The position numbers and the translations under genes are program-made. DNA of 64,000 nt, taken from G963422705 sp963422705. GTDB lineage: Bacteria; Poribacteria; WGA-4E; WGA-3G. Shown here one piece after another: positions 17,894 to 26,247 of this stretch. Location of the stretch: NCBI GenBank assembly GCA_963422705.1, contig OY730443.1:2480001-2544000 (forward strand), given 5' to 3'. The stretch's first letter is position 1. Each line of letters starts with the position of its first letter. Under the pieces are notes generated by a model. The model saw nothing but the letters and a program-made list of their open reading frames with translations, had not been told where the DNA came from and searched no databases.

Positions 17894-18889
17894 CTACGTT
17901 TTTTTAGCAACCAACCCTTCCGGGCGGAAACGCATTAAGCACACTAAGATAAGTCCAAAGATGAGGATGCGCGCACCACTAAATTGGTACGGAATCAGGG
18001 GGGGACGAAGAATTTCGCCTAAGGTAGCAAGGATAGCCGCGCCTATTATGGAGCCTTTCATACTCCCCATGCCCCCAAGCACTATCATACAAAGAACGAA
18101 AATTGACTCCCAGAACTCAAACGCCCCCGCACTGATATTAACCTGAAATTGTGCAAAAAATGCCCCACCGAGCGCACCGATTGCCGCACTCACAGCAAAC
18201 GCAAGCGACTTATATCTCGCAAGGTTAATACCCATGCTCTCCGCCGCTTGTTCATCCTCACGAATCGCAACCCACGCCCTACCTACACGCGATTTATGTA
18301 ACCGATGCGTAACTAAAACAACAAGGAACAGCAGGATAAGAATATGGTAATAGTTATGCCAATTCTGTATTAGCTCCACACCGAAAAACGTAGGAACCGG
18401 AATGTCATAGACAAACCCGTTTGGACCGCCAATCAGCCAAATTTCATTCTTGACAACCCGGAAAAGCAGCTCCGCAAAACCGAACGTGACAATCGCGAAG
18501 TAATCGCCAGTGAGCCGGAGCGTCGGAATGCCCCGCAAAATCCCCCAGAGAACACCATTTAATGCTGCAATAGGCAAAACGAACCAGTAACTCAAACCGA
18601 GACGTACCATCAAAAGGCCCGCGGTATACCCACCAACGAGGTAAAACCCAACGTACCCCAGGTCCAACAAGCCTGTATATCCACAGACAATATTCAACCC
18701 GATAGCCAGTAGCATATAAAGGCATGCCCGAATTATAATTCGGAGCAGGTAATCGCCACTCGGAATAGGCAGATATATTTCTTGCCCCCTCAGGATGCTG
18801 GTGAAGGAATCTATCCCGTACATCAATACCGGTAGAAAAAGAATCAGGAGGCAAAGAATGAGGTTTTTTACCGTTAATTTATCTCGCAT
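17894..18889 (-). CDS. livM: Branched-chain amino acid ABC transporter permease (LivM family)
   Basis: 331 aa with about nine TM segments. Family hallmarks include GLNIVCGYTGLLDLGYVGFY, the cytoplasmic loop motif RVGRAWVAIREDEQAAESMGIN that couples to the ATPase, and GGMGSMKGSIIGA. It forms the membrane channel with the LivH-type permease 17 nt upstream. In most genomes livG and livF ATPase genes follow livM; here the next gene, 26 nt on, is a convergent VWA protein, so the ATPases must be encoded elsewhere. Confidence 0.93.
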   Translation of the reverse strand: MRDKLTVKNLILCLLILFLPVLMYGIDSFTSILRGQEIYLPIPSGDYLLRIIIRACLYMLLAIGLNIVCGYTGLLDLGYVGFYLVGGYTAGLLMVRLGLSYWFVLPIAALNGVLWGILRGIPTLRLTGDYFAIVTFGFAELLFRVVKNEIWLIGGPNGFVYDIPVPTFFGVELIQNWHNYYHILILLFLVVLVTHRLHKSRVGRAWVAIREDEQAAESMGINLARYKSLAFAVSAAIGALGGAFFAQFQVNISAGAFEFWESIFVLCMIVLGGMGSMKGSIIGAAILATLGEILRPPLIPYQFSGARILIFGLILVCLMRFRPEGLVAKKT

Positions 18890-18906
18890 AATTCCGTAGC
18901 GATAAA

Positions 18907-19797
18907 CTAGGCCCGGGTGCTCGTTGATTTTCCAAACAGGCCAGAAGGACGGATGAGAATCACCACAATCATGATAATATAAGCAATTGCTAACCGGTAA
19001 CCGGAGGAAATATAACCTGCCCCGAGTACCTCCGCCACCCCTATTAAAAGTCCGCCAAGCATCGCCCCCGTGATATTTCCAATACCACCGAGTACCGCCG
19101 CCGCAAATGCAGCAACACCTTTATAGTACCCCATCGTCGGTTCAATGGCTTCCCGCAGTCCTACCATGATACCAGCAACCGCCCCCAACGCGGAGCCGAT
19201 AGCAAACGTTACAGCAATAACCCGGTTCGTCTTGATTCCCATCAAATTCGCAGCCATCGGGTTTTGCGCACAAGCACGCATCGCCTTGCCAATTTTGGTT
19301 AAATAAATTAGGCGGTTCAAGCCAACCATTAAGAGAACCGCCAGCAAAATAATGAAAACGTCTCGGTAAGGCAATGCAGCTCCGCCGGGGATGCGAATTG
19401 CTTGTTCACTTAAGAAAAAAGTTGGAAGAGATTCTGTCGGAAAGGAACGCTGCCTTGCACCCCAGATGATACGAGCCAGGTTTTGCAAAACCAAAGACAT
19501 CCCGATAGCAGTAATCAATGCCGATAACCGAGGGGCATTCCGCAACGGACGATAGGCAATTATATCTAAGAGCATTCCCAGTATCGCACAGAGCAGCATA
19601 CTTACCGGTAAAGCCACCCAAAACGGCACATTAAAAACCGTAATCAGGGAAAACGCTAAGTACGCGCCGAACATAAAAATTTCACCGTGTGCGAAATTAA
19701 TGAGTTGGATAATGCCATACACCATGGTATAGCCTACCGCAATTAAGGCATAAATCCCACCAAGCACGAAACCGTTAATCAGCTGCTCTAAAGCCAT
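18907..19797 (-). CDS. livH: Branched-chain amino acid ABC transporter permease (LivH family)
   Basis: 296 aa, about eight TM segments. It begins LINGFVLGGIYALIAVGYTM and contains GIIQLINFAHGEIFMFGAY, the coupling loop GKAMRACAQNPMAANLMGI and AVLGGIGNITGAMLGG, all standard for LivH. It lies between livK (14 nt upstream) and livM (17 nt downstream) on the same strand, one operon. It imports branched-chain amino acids or other small amides together with LivM and the binding protein. Confidence 0.94.
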   Translation of the reverse strand: MALEQLINGFVLGGIYALIAVGYTMVYGIIQLINFAHGEIFMFGAYLAFSLITVFNVPFWVALPVSMLLCAILGMLLDIIAYRPLRNAPRLSALITAIGMSLVLQNLARIIWGARQRSFPTESLPTFFLSEQAIRIPGGAALPYRDVFIILLAVLLMVGLNRLIYLTKIGKAMRACAQNPMAANLMGIKTNRVIAVTFAIGSALGAVAGIMVGLREAIEPTMGYYKGVAAFAAAVLGGIGNITGAMLGGLLIGVAEVLGAGYISSGYRLAIAYIIMIVVILIRPSGLFGKSTSTRA

Positions 19798-19811
19798 AGT
19801 TATTCACGCAA

Positions 19812-21026
19812 TTAATCTGTCTCAAGCATCTGCTGCGCTGCAGTTACAAATTCTCCATTCTGAACTATCTTGACGTACGCAGGTTTAATACAGTCGCCAT
19901 TCTCATCAAAGTAAGTCAGCCCGGTAATCCCCACGTACCCTTTTTCAGGCGTATCTAAACTCGCCAAATAGTCGCGAATCGATTTTCGATTTTCCTTACT
20001 TGATGCTTTGGGATTGTATGTATGCTTAATAGCATCCGCAATCATCCCTACCGCATCATAAGTGAGAGCTGCCCAGGTATCGGGTGGTACGTCATAATCC
20101 GCTTCAAACGCCTCCGCTACCTGCCTAGCCCGCGGTCCCCCTAAGTCAAAGATAAAAGGAGTACTGACGTACGTGCCTTCCGCAGACGGGCCGGCAATTG
20201 AAAGGAAATCCGGTGAGTCTACACCATCCGCGCCGAAAAATCGCGCTGTAATACCTGTCTCACGCGCCTGTTTGACAATCAACCCTGCTTGACTATAAAG
20301 GCCCGAAATAAAAATCAAATCTGGATTTTTCGATTTTATACTGGTTAGCTGCGCTTTAAAATCCGTATTTTCCCTGTCGTACGCTGCCTCACCCACAATA
20401 TTGAGCCCGAGTGCTTGAGCAGCATCAGTGAACCCGTCACGAAGCCCGCGTCCGTAATCATCGTTATCAAAGAAAATCGCGACGGATTCAAATTCTTTCA
20501 ACTCATTTTTAATATACTTCGCAATGAACTCGCCTTGGAAATCGTCACGGTACAGATTTCGAAAAGTCCATTCACTTCCCACACAGACTTTTACATTCGT
20601 TGAACCTGCGGATAATTCGACAATACCATTACGTTTGTAGATAGGCTTCCCCGCTAAGGTGCATGAACTGTTAAAATGCCCTACCACGGCAAGGTATTGC
20701 AAATTTGTCGAAATCCGTTCTGCGACAAGTCCTGCTTCTGTATCTTTTCCCATATCATCTTCAAAAGTAAGGACTAACTTCATCCCGTTGATACCACCAG
20801 CTGCATTAATCTCTTTCCCTTTGAGTTCGGCGCCGCGTTTAATCATTTCGCCAAATGCAGCAATATTTCCCGTAAAGGGCCCCGCAACAGCAACCTTCAC
20901 CTCTTTGTGCCTATCACCCGCCGATTCGCCCCCAAAAAACAACGTGCCTACCACGAGTAAAAGGCACGCAAACCATCTTAGCGCGGGGGTTAAACCCGGC
21001 CGCGAAAATATCGAGGCATACATCAT
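19812..21026 (-). CDS. livK: Periplasmic branched-chain amino acid-binding protein (LivK family)
   Basis: 404 aa with a signal peptide (WFACLLLVVGTLFFGGESAG). The mature part opens with VKVAVAGPFTGNIAAFGEMI and continues with AELKGKEINAAGGING, the standard type I periplasmic binding fold, ending with YVGITGLTYFDENGDCIKPAYV. The ligand could be leucine, isoleucine or valine, or another small substrate such as urea or an amide; the sequence alone does not say. GGAGGG lies 9 nt upstream of the start. First gene of the livKHM operon. Confidence 0.92.
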   Translation of the reverse strand: MMYASIFSRPGLTPALRWFACLLLVVGTLFFGGESAGDRHKEVKVAVAGPFTGNIAAFGEMIKRGAELKGKEINAAGGINGMKLVLTFEDDMGKDTEAGLVAERISTNLQYLAVVGHFNSSCTLAGKPIYKRNGIVELSAGSTNVKVCVGSEWTFRNLYRDDFQGEFIAKYIKNELKEFESVAIFFDNDDYGRGLRDGFTDAAQALGLNIVGEAAYDRENTDFKAQLTSIKSKNPDLIFISGLYSQAGLIVKQARETGITARFFGADGVDSPDFLSIAGPSAEGTYVSTPFIFDLGGPRARQVAEAFEADYDVPPDTWAALTYDAVGMIADAIKHTYNPKASSKENRKSIRDYLASLDTPEKGYVGITGLTYFDENGDCIKPAYVKIVQNGEFVTAAQQMLETD

Positions 21027-21115
21027 AATTATTTTCCCTCCATCTTATTAAAATCGTATCAAAGCATTGCTCGCAGAACGCGCTTCTGCTTGCGCATGAA
21101 CCATCTCGAAATCGG

Positions 21116-21145
21116 AATTTGTTTATCAGCATGAATAAACAAATT
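21116..21145. repeat. Perfect 11-bp inverted repeat upstream of livK
   Basis: AATTTGTTTAT at 21116-21126 and ATAAACAAATT at 21135-21145 with an 8-nt loop. It lies 90 nt upstream of the livK start and 68 nt past the upstream lipoprotein stop (both minus strand). Without a T-tract it looks more like an operator or processing site than a terminator. Confidence 0.5.
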
Positions 21146-21212
21146 GAGTGGGTGCTGTTTCAATCACGCACTTGATACGCTTGTAACAACACGCTATTCA
21201 AAGAATCAACCG

Positions 21213-22016
21213 CTATTCTATATGAGCAACCTGTTTAAAATCAAACTTAAATTCAAGCTTATCGGGCTTATCATCTGCACTAATTATCTCCAGCCCCTTT
21301 ACGACAACCGAAACATCTGTAGCGTCATAATCAAGGCGTTCAAAGATTAAAAGCCCGCGGCGCTTGGCCCCGCGGAACAATTTTGCGCCCGTGAAAATAC
21401 TCTCTTCAACCACAGCGCGCCCTCCTTCTAGCGCTGCGTAATCGATATAGTTCTGGTAGTACGGAAAATATCGGTGTCGATAGTAAGGTGAGTACGAACG
21501 AACGTAAGTCGGCTCATCGAAAACAGTGCTGTCCACCCCATCATAGAGTGATTCAAAGTAAGCATAAGGCAAAGCAGCATACTGTGCTCCTTCTGCATCA
21601 ATGAGCACAGCGGTATCATTAGCGATAACCCGCTCGTTTTCGCGATTGTGGACAGTGATTTCAAAAACGGTATAAAGCGGTTCAACGGCTCCCCCTTTTT
21701 CGACAACGAGATAGGGGTTTAGTTCCGGCGCCTCAGTCAATTCAAATAACTCTACTTCATTGAGGGGCTCAAGCGTCACCGCAACCCCTTTTTGCTGAAC
21801 AGTCACCGCGCCAATTTCGGAATCAATTTTCGCGTTCATCTTGCTAATAACAGGCTGTAAAGAAATGTCAACCACCGGCCGCGGTTTCACAGAACACCCG
21901 ATGAGCAGCGTACTGAGACAAAAGAGTAGGGTAAGACAGAAGGTGTGGTACGTTGCTCGCAACCACATAGAAATAGCATCCACCGGTTGCCGGTAGGTGA
22001 AAATGGAATATGTCAT
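21213..22016 (-). CDS. Predicted lipoprotein, unknown function
   Basis: 267 aa. The signal peptide ends at a good lipobox (LLIGC around residue 41). The mature part is beta-rich: EPLYTVFEITVHNRENERV (an immunoglobulin-like strand pattern), a Tyr-rich loop with SYSPYYRHRYFPYYQNY, and GLLIFERLDYDATDVSVVVKG near the end. AAAGGAGG lies upstream of ATG 22016. An internal Met (residue 17) would give a shorter signal peptide. It is not a family I can name. It is the last minus-strand gene before the TnpB element, whose right end reaches to within 100 nt. Confidence 0.7.
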   Translation of the reverse strand: MTYSIFTYRQPVDAISMWLRATYHTFCLTLLFCLSTLLIGCSVKPRPVVDISLQPVISKMNAKIDSEIGAVTVQQKGVAVTLEPLNEVELFELTEAPELNPYLVVEKGGAVEPLYTVFEITVHNRENERVIANDTAVLIDAEGAQYAALPYAYFESLYDGVDSTVFDEPTYVRSYSPYYRHRYFPYYQNYIDYAALEGGRAVVEESIFTGAKLFRGAKRRGLLIFERLDYDATDVSVVVKGLEIISADDKPDKLEFKFDFKQVAHIE

Positions 22017-22106
22017 GGGCTCCGTCCTCCTTTGCAGATTTTATTAAATTCTGAAAACGCGCGCGCTCATGAAATCAAGAGGCGATTTCTTCATGTGATA
22101 CTCACA

Positions 22107-23542
22107 ACGCCTAAAGGCGTGTGCTTGTTACCTTCTCTTGGAAGGCTGACTTGATTTGAGTCCCGATAGAACGGTATACGGTTCTAACCGAAAACGGTGT
22201 CCACTTATCAAGTCTACACAGGTGAGGATGATACCTGATACCCGCGGGGGATACCACTGCCCCAACTACAGGGTTTGTCATAAAACCCTGATACTTTGTC
22301 AGAATGTTACTCGCACCCACAACGTCTCTGTGTCCTTGCCAGTCGCATTGGCGACAATGGTAAGTCCTACCACTCGGTTTCTTTCTATGCCCGCAAGAAG
22401 GGCAGGTTTGAGACGTATAGGCTTCGTCCTCTGTATCAACGTTGATACCGACGGCTTTGGCTTTGTAGGTAATCATGTTTTGGAGCTTGGAGAACGCCCA
22501 CTGGTGCAACTTCTGGTTGGCTTTTTTGCCATATTGTATGGATTGTCTTATGTGCTTTATGTCTCCAATGACAATCGTTTCTATCTTTCGCGCGCGGCAA
22601 GTAGAAACAAAGGCAAGCATGTTGCTTGCAACCTTGCGTGACGTCATTTTATGGCGCATATCACGCAACTGCGCGGTTAACTTCTGTAGAGTTCTATTTT
22701 TGACGCGGTTGAGTTTTTTCCAGCGCCTGCTATATCTAATGCAACGCGATAAGGCTTTATTGAGACGCGACTTAAATTTGTTCTGATACCTCACAACACT
22801 GCGGATTTGCCTACCATTGTAGATTTCGGAATGGATACCGTCAAAAGAAACCATCGGGTGGATTTCGCCCATATCCACTGCAGCTGCTGAACCTGCTTTT
22901 GATTTTGTCTTTTTCGGCGTTGTGGCGTAAGTCGCATGGAATTTATATTGTTTCGTTGTTCGGTTATAGACGAGTGAGACTTCGGCAGGCACGACGTTAT
23001 GGAATTTTTTGTCAATCTTTATCCAAAGCGGGGCTCTCCCTTTGCCCATAGAAAGTCGTAGTTTCCCACGCTGATAGGAAATGCCTGTTGCTCGCCAGGT
23101 GAACGTGTGAAACTTCCGTGTTTTGTTTGGCGGTTTCGCGTTCGGATTCGATTTGCGGGTGGAAAAGAAAGAACGTCTTGCTCCACAATAGTCGTCTATA
23201 ATCGCCTGCACAGCATGTGCGTGGCAAGGATACCTTTTGAATTTGAGATATGCCTTGAGTCCGCTGTCCGAAAGCCAAAAGCCTTTCTGCTCATGTGTTT
23301 GGAACGCAAGCGAAACGGTTTTAGAATAGATACGTCCACCGAGACGATTTATGCCGTCAAGGTATTTTGTCGGCTTAGCTGTCGCGATAATGTAGGTTCG
23401 GTATTCTTTCTTGGATTTAGACACGCTTTTGCTCATCGATATATGCTTTCACGACTTTTAGGGAGACACTCCCAACCGAAAATATGAATTTTGAGCGTGT
23501 CCAAAGACACGGCAAGCGCGATTTGAGGTGTCCAAACGCCTC
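22107..23542 (-). mobile_element. IS200/IS605-type element carrying only tnpB (IS1341-like)
   Basis: The element is bounded by hairpins typical of single-strand transposons. At the 3' end, a stem with ACGCC and GGCGT at 22107-22120 overlaps the tnpB stop codon. At the 5' end there are three hairpins: GGGAG/CTCCC at 23461-23473, GTGTC/GACAC at 23497-23510, and GAGGTG/CGCCTC at 23525-23542. No tnpA transposase gene is present, so it would need help in trans or be immobile. Exact ends and the target tetranucleotide cannot be fixed from one copy. Confidence 0.75.
22111..23436 (-). CDS. tnpB: TnpB-family RNA-guided nuclease homologue (IS200/IS605 OrfB)
   Basis: 441 aa. RuvC-I is AVDMGE with D188. 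RuvC-II lies at IVIGDIKHIR (G291-D292), where the catalytic Glu of well-studied TnpB proteins is not obvious. A zinc ribbon is formed by C345, C348, C361 and C364. RuvC-III is HRDVVGASNI with D371. This GD / HRDVVGA form is familiar from IS1341-type proteins. Studied TnpBs bind an omega RNA made from the 3' end of the gene plus the right end and cut DNA next to a short motif. The stop codon here lies inside the right-end hairpin, as expected for that arrangement. Whether this one is active is unclear because of RuvC-II. Confidence 0.92.
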   Translation of the reverse strand: MSKSVSKSKKEYRTYIIATAKPTKYLDGINRLGGRIYSKTVSLAFQTHEQKGFWLSDSGLKAYLKFKRYPCHAHAVQAIIDDYCGARRSFFSTRKSNPNAKPPNKTRKFHTFTWRATGISYQRGKLRLSMGKGRAPLWIKIDKKFHNVVPAEVSLVYNRTTKQYKFHATYATTPKKTKSKAGSAAAVDMGEIHPMVSFDGIHSEIYNGRQIRSVVRYQNKFKSRLNKALSRCIRYSRRWKKLNRVKNRTLQKLTAQLRDMRHKMTSRKVASNMLAFVSTCRARKIETIVIGDIKHIRQSIQYGKKANQKLHQWAFSKLQNMITYKAKAVGINVDTEDEAYTSQTCPSCGHRKKPSGRTYHCRQCDWQGHRDVVGASNILTKYQGFMTNPVVGAVVSPAGIRYHPHLCRLDKWTPFSVRTVYRSIGTQIKSAFQEKVTSTRL

Positions 23543-23744
23543 ACGAAGTCTTTTGGAAGTATAACCTTAATATAATATCACACATTTTTTAGATAATATC
23601 AACTCTTTTTTTGACGCCAGCACGAGTTAGCTGGGTTGGACCCAAACCTAAAGGATTGGGATTGTTAAGGGAGTCCCTTCAAAATAACTACGTTTGATTA
23701 AGGAACAAAAATATTTTAACACACTGCAACCCGCTGTTTCAATA
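23437..23744. other. Gene-free stretch upstream of tnpB
   Basis: It holds the three left-end hairpins described for the element (to 23542), then AT-rich sequence, and a perfect palindrome AAGGGAGTCCCTT at 23667-23679. No open frame of interest was seen. The tnpB promoter is probably in the AT-rich part, but I could not choose convincing boxes. Confidence 0.4.
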
Positions 23745-24965
23745 TCATTTCTCGATGTTCTGATATTGCGTTGTCAAATTTGAGACAATTCCTGTCCAAA
23801 TTCCGGCCATCACCATGGCAGTAACAGAAAATGCGGCGCCCGGAATCGTTTTTACCGCAAGCCGCACAAGTTCAAGAATACCGGCGGCGCCACCCTTCCC
23901 AAAACGGTACGTAAAAGAGTCGATAACCTGTTTCGCACGATACCGTTCATCGTAAGAAAGAGGCATATAGAATAATTCCTTCGCCGCGCGAAAAAGTGAG
24001 TAGTCCAGCGCTTTAAACAGCAGATACGCCGCTGCCCCCGTACGCAACGAAGGGAAAACCGTCAGATACAGTCCACTAAGCAGATGAACCATCGGAATCA
24101 CACCATGAATAATACGGATACTAATGAACCGCAATGCGAGAGGAACAATGAGAAATTGTGAAAACGCGGAAGTAGCACCAAGAGTTGCGTAAAAATTACC
24201 ATAAAAAGCAGTTCTATCATTCTTAAGCGGGTGTTCGAGTTCAGCAAGTCCGTTGAACCTCAAATCGAGGACAGTCGAGATGAATTGGGTGACTAAGATA
24301 AGTATCGCGATGGAAACCAGATATCTGGAGTTGAAAAGCGTTTTTACACCCAGATGGCCGCGCCGTCCCCCTGCTTCCATAACGCTCGGTTTCGGTTCGC
24401 CCCCGAATTTGTAAGCGAGTACACTCAAAATCGCTGTCGGAATTAAGGAACAGACCGTAAATAGCAGTAACGTTTCAGAACCGAGCGCTACCGCCCATCT
24501 TTGGACAAGCAGCCCGCCGATAATAGAGCCAATTGACGCAACCGCGCAGAAGGCACCATTAATCCGCTTCGCTTGCGTAGGGGTGAGCGTGCTGTTCACA
24601 AAGGACCAGTACTGCTCAATGATAATCACGATATACACTTCCCGAAAGACATAGATAATAGCGGAAGCAAAACGGACGCCGCGGGAGAGGAAAACATAGC
24701 ATCCGAAAATTAATGCACAGGACAATAGCGAGGTGATTACCAATGTACGTGTCGCACCAAGCCACGAAAGTAAACGCCCATAGCCGTAAAGCAGAAGAAT
24801 GAGACTGGGGGGAATCGCAATCATCACGCGGGTTAGGTTCTCAGCACCGTAACTCTCAATGAATAAAGAGTTAGACACAGCCCGGATAAACTCGTAGCCG
24901 CATAGTAAAAAACTTGCCGCTGCGGCTATCGAGATTGCAGCCAAAAGGATACGGCGTGGAAACAT
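23745..24965 (-). CDS. MFS-type transporter related to Npt1/Npt2 (ATP:ADP antiporter-like)
   Basis: 406 aa, about ten to twelve TM segments. The run KALDYSLFRAAKELFYMPLS, followed by YRAKQVIDSFTYRFGKGG, is characteristic of the bacterial branch of the TLC/Npt nucleotide transporter superfamily. Rickettsial and chlamydial members import host ATP, but free-living relatives with this signature have no assigned substrate. The first TM contains the GYEFIRAVSNSLFI pattern. It starts 3 nt after the stop of the PhyH gene, so both are one transcript. Nucleotide parasitism should not be assumed. Confidence 0.65.
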   Translation of the reverse strand: MFPRRILLAAISIAAAASFLLCGYEFIRAVSNSLFIESYGAENLTRVMIAIPPSLILLLYGYGRLLSWLGATRTLVITSLLSCALIFGCYVFLSRGVRFASAIIYVFREVYIVIIIEQYWSFVNSTLTPTQAKRINGAFCAVASIGSIIGGLLVQRWAVALGSETLLLFTVCSLIPTAILSVLAYKFGGEPKPSVMEAGGRRGHLGVKTLFNSRYLVSIAILILVTQFISTVLDLRFNGLAELEHPLKNDRTAFYGNFYATLGATSAFSQFLIVPLALRFISIRIIHGVIPMVHLLSGLYLTVFPSLRTGAAAYLLFKALDYSLFRAAKELFYMPLSYDERYRAKQVIDSFTYRFGKGGAAGILELVRLAVKTIPGAAFSVTAMVMAGIWTGIVSNLTTQYQNIEK

Positions 24966-24968
24966 TTT

Positions 24969-25799
24969 TTAACGTCTTTCCGGTATCATATCTTCATCCG
25001 GTCTCGGGGTATCAAGCCAATGTCCGCTCGCGTCGCTACCCCTCGCGATAATAGCCCGTTTATTCCAACTGTTTGCAGCTCGCACATCCGGTGAAACAAA
25101 TCGCATCGTTAAACCACATCGCCGCCGCTCCGAGGTATTCGGCTCAGAACCGTGCAGTAACAAATCCGAATGCAGAGAAATCTGCCCGGCTTTCATCTCA
25201 AATGGAATCGGTGCATCACCGTACTGCTCTGGATTTAGAACCGTTTGACCCAATACATTCTTCTCTTCAGCGCTGCTACGTTCAAATGCAATTTGGCCAT
25301 GCAGGTGTGACTTTGGGATAACTGTCATCGCACCATTTTCAACCGATGCATCATCAATCGCGAGCCAAACTGTCACCGTTTTACTCGGTGACAAGGGCCA
25401 GTAGGACGCATCTTGATGCCAGCTTACCTGCTGGGTTTCGCCCGGAAGCTTGCAAAAGTAGTGCGTAGCCCAACAGATAAGTGTTTCGCCCAACAAATCT
25501 TGCACGTAATCCAGAATTCTTTCTTCGTTAATGATTTCGTATATCCCGGTACAATGCGTCTGCCACCCGTTAATAGAGTAGCTATTCCATCCCATCGCCA
25601 TCGCTTTTTCGATAAGTCTATCAAAATAGTCGCGATGTTCAGCAATTTCGGATTCAGAAAAAACATCTAATGGTAATATAAAACCGTTCTTATTGAAGTG
25701 TTGGATTTGGGCACACGTTAGTGCTAATGGGTTTTCATTTTCAACAGGGAAAAATTGAAGTGTTCGTTTGAGTTCTGGCATCGCGTCGGTTATTGCCAT
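24969..25799 (-). CDS. Phytanoyl-CoA dioxygenase (PhyH) family protein
   Basis: 276 aa. The Fe(II)/2-oxoglutarate facial triad is visible: H128 and D130 in SWHQDASYW, and H216 in LLLHGSEPN; an Arg near 225-227 should bind 2-oxoglutarate. FILPLDVFSESEI near residue 40 and VTVWLAIDDASVENGAM are further family marks. The family hydroxylates varied small molecules, and substrates are rarely predictable. It is co-transcribed with an Npt-like transporter, a pairing that might link uptake and hydroxylation of one compound (inference). Confidence 0.9.
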   Translation of the reverse strand: MAITDAMPELKRTLQFFPVENENPLALTCAQIQHFNKNGFILPLDVFSESEIAEHRDYFDRLIEKAMAMGWNSYSINGWQTHCTGIYEIINEERILDYVQDLLGETLICWATHYFCKLPGETQQVSWHQDASYWPLSPSKTVTVWLAIDDASVENGAMTVIPKSHLHGQIAFERSSAEEKNVLGQTVLNPEQYGDAPIPFEMKAGQISLHSDLLLHGSEPNTSERRRCGLTMRFVSPDVRAANSWNKRAIIARGSDASGHWLDTPRPDEDMIPERR

Positions 25800-26063
25800 C
25801 AGATATTCCCCTTACGTTCAGTTATTGCGTGAGTCTCATATAATTGCGCTCATAAAGGTTAGGGCGGGTTCCCTTACTGCTGCTCGCACAAACTCTTGAG
25901 CACAATGCCGAAATCATATCAATTCGTATTTCTTGCTATTATATGCCACGCATATTTTTTTGTCAAAGGATTTTTGGTGGTTACTACCTCTCGCCTGTCG
26001 TGCTGTCTTCTGATACCTCTGATTCGGATAGCAAAGAACCTTCCACCGCAGATTCTTACCGTT

Positions 26064-26102
26064 AAAGTAATCCTTTATAATATATAAAGTAATCCTTTAT
26101 AA
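26064..26102. repeat. Two-copy 17-bp direct repeat, period 22
   Basis: AAAGTAATCCTTTATAA occurs at 26064-26080 and again at 26086-26102 without mismatch, separated by TATAT. A TATAAT string spans the junction of copy 1 and the spacer. It lies about 43 nt upstream of the -35 box of the next promoter; the exact helical-scale spacing suggests paired binding sites. Confidence 0.6.
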
Positions 26103-26144
26103 CATATTGTCTCAGTGTATCTCAAACTGAAAAAAAATAAAAAC

Positions 26145-26173
26145 TTGACAGAAATTTCAAATTATGATATCAT
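26145..26173 (+). promoter_or_regulatory. Sigma70-like promoter for the membrane protein/secA genes
   Basis: TTGACA at 26145-26150, a 17-nt spacer and TATCAT at 26168-26173. The ATG at 26248 is about 70 nt downstream. Confidence 0.65.
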
Positions 26174-26247
26174 AAATATTGTCTTCAGAATTAAGAGCGT
26201 ATCTGGCGCTTAGAAGTCACCGTTAATTTAAAGCAGCATAGACATTT

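Larger units (their letters stand above)
25800..26247. other. Divergent intergenic region with tandem repeat and promoter
   Basis: 448 nt between the PhyH gene (minus) and the membrane protein gene (plus). It contains the two-copy repeat at 26064-26102 and the promoter at 26145-26173, listed separately. A 63-codon plus-strand frame at 25896-26087 starts with TTG, lacks a ribosome-binding site and is not supported as a gene. Confidence 0.4.

Noticed and set aside
25896..26087. 63-codon plus-strand frame in the intergenic region
   Set aside because: TTG start without ribosome-binding site; composition looks non-coding.
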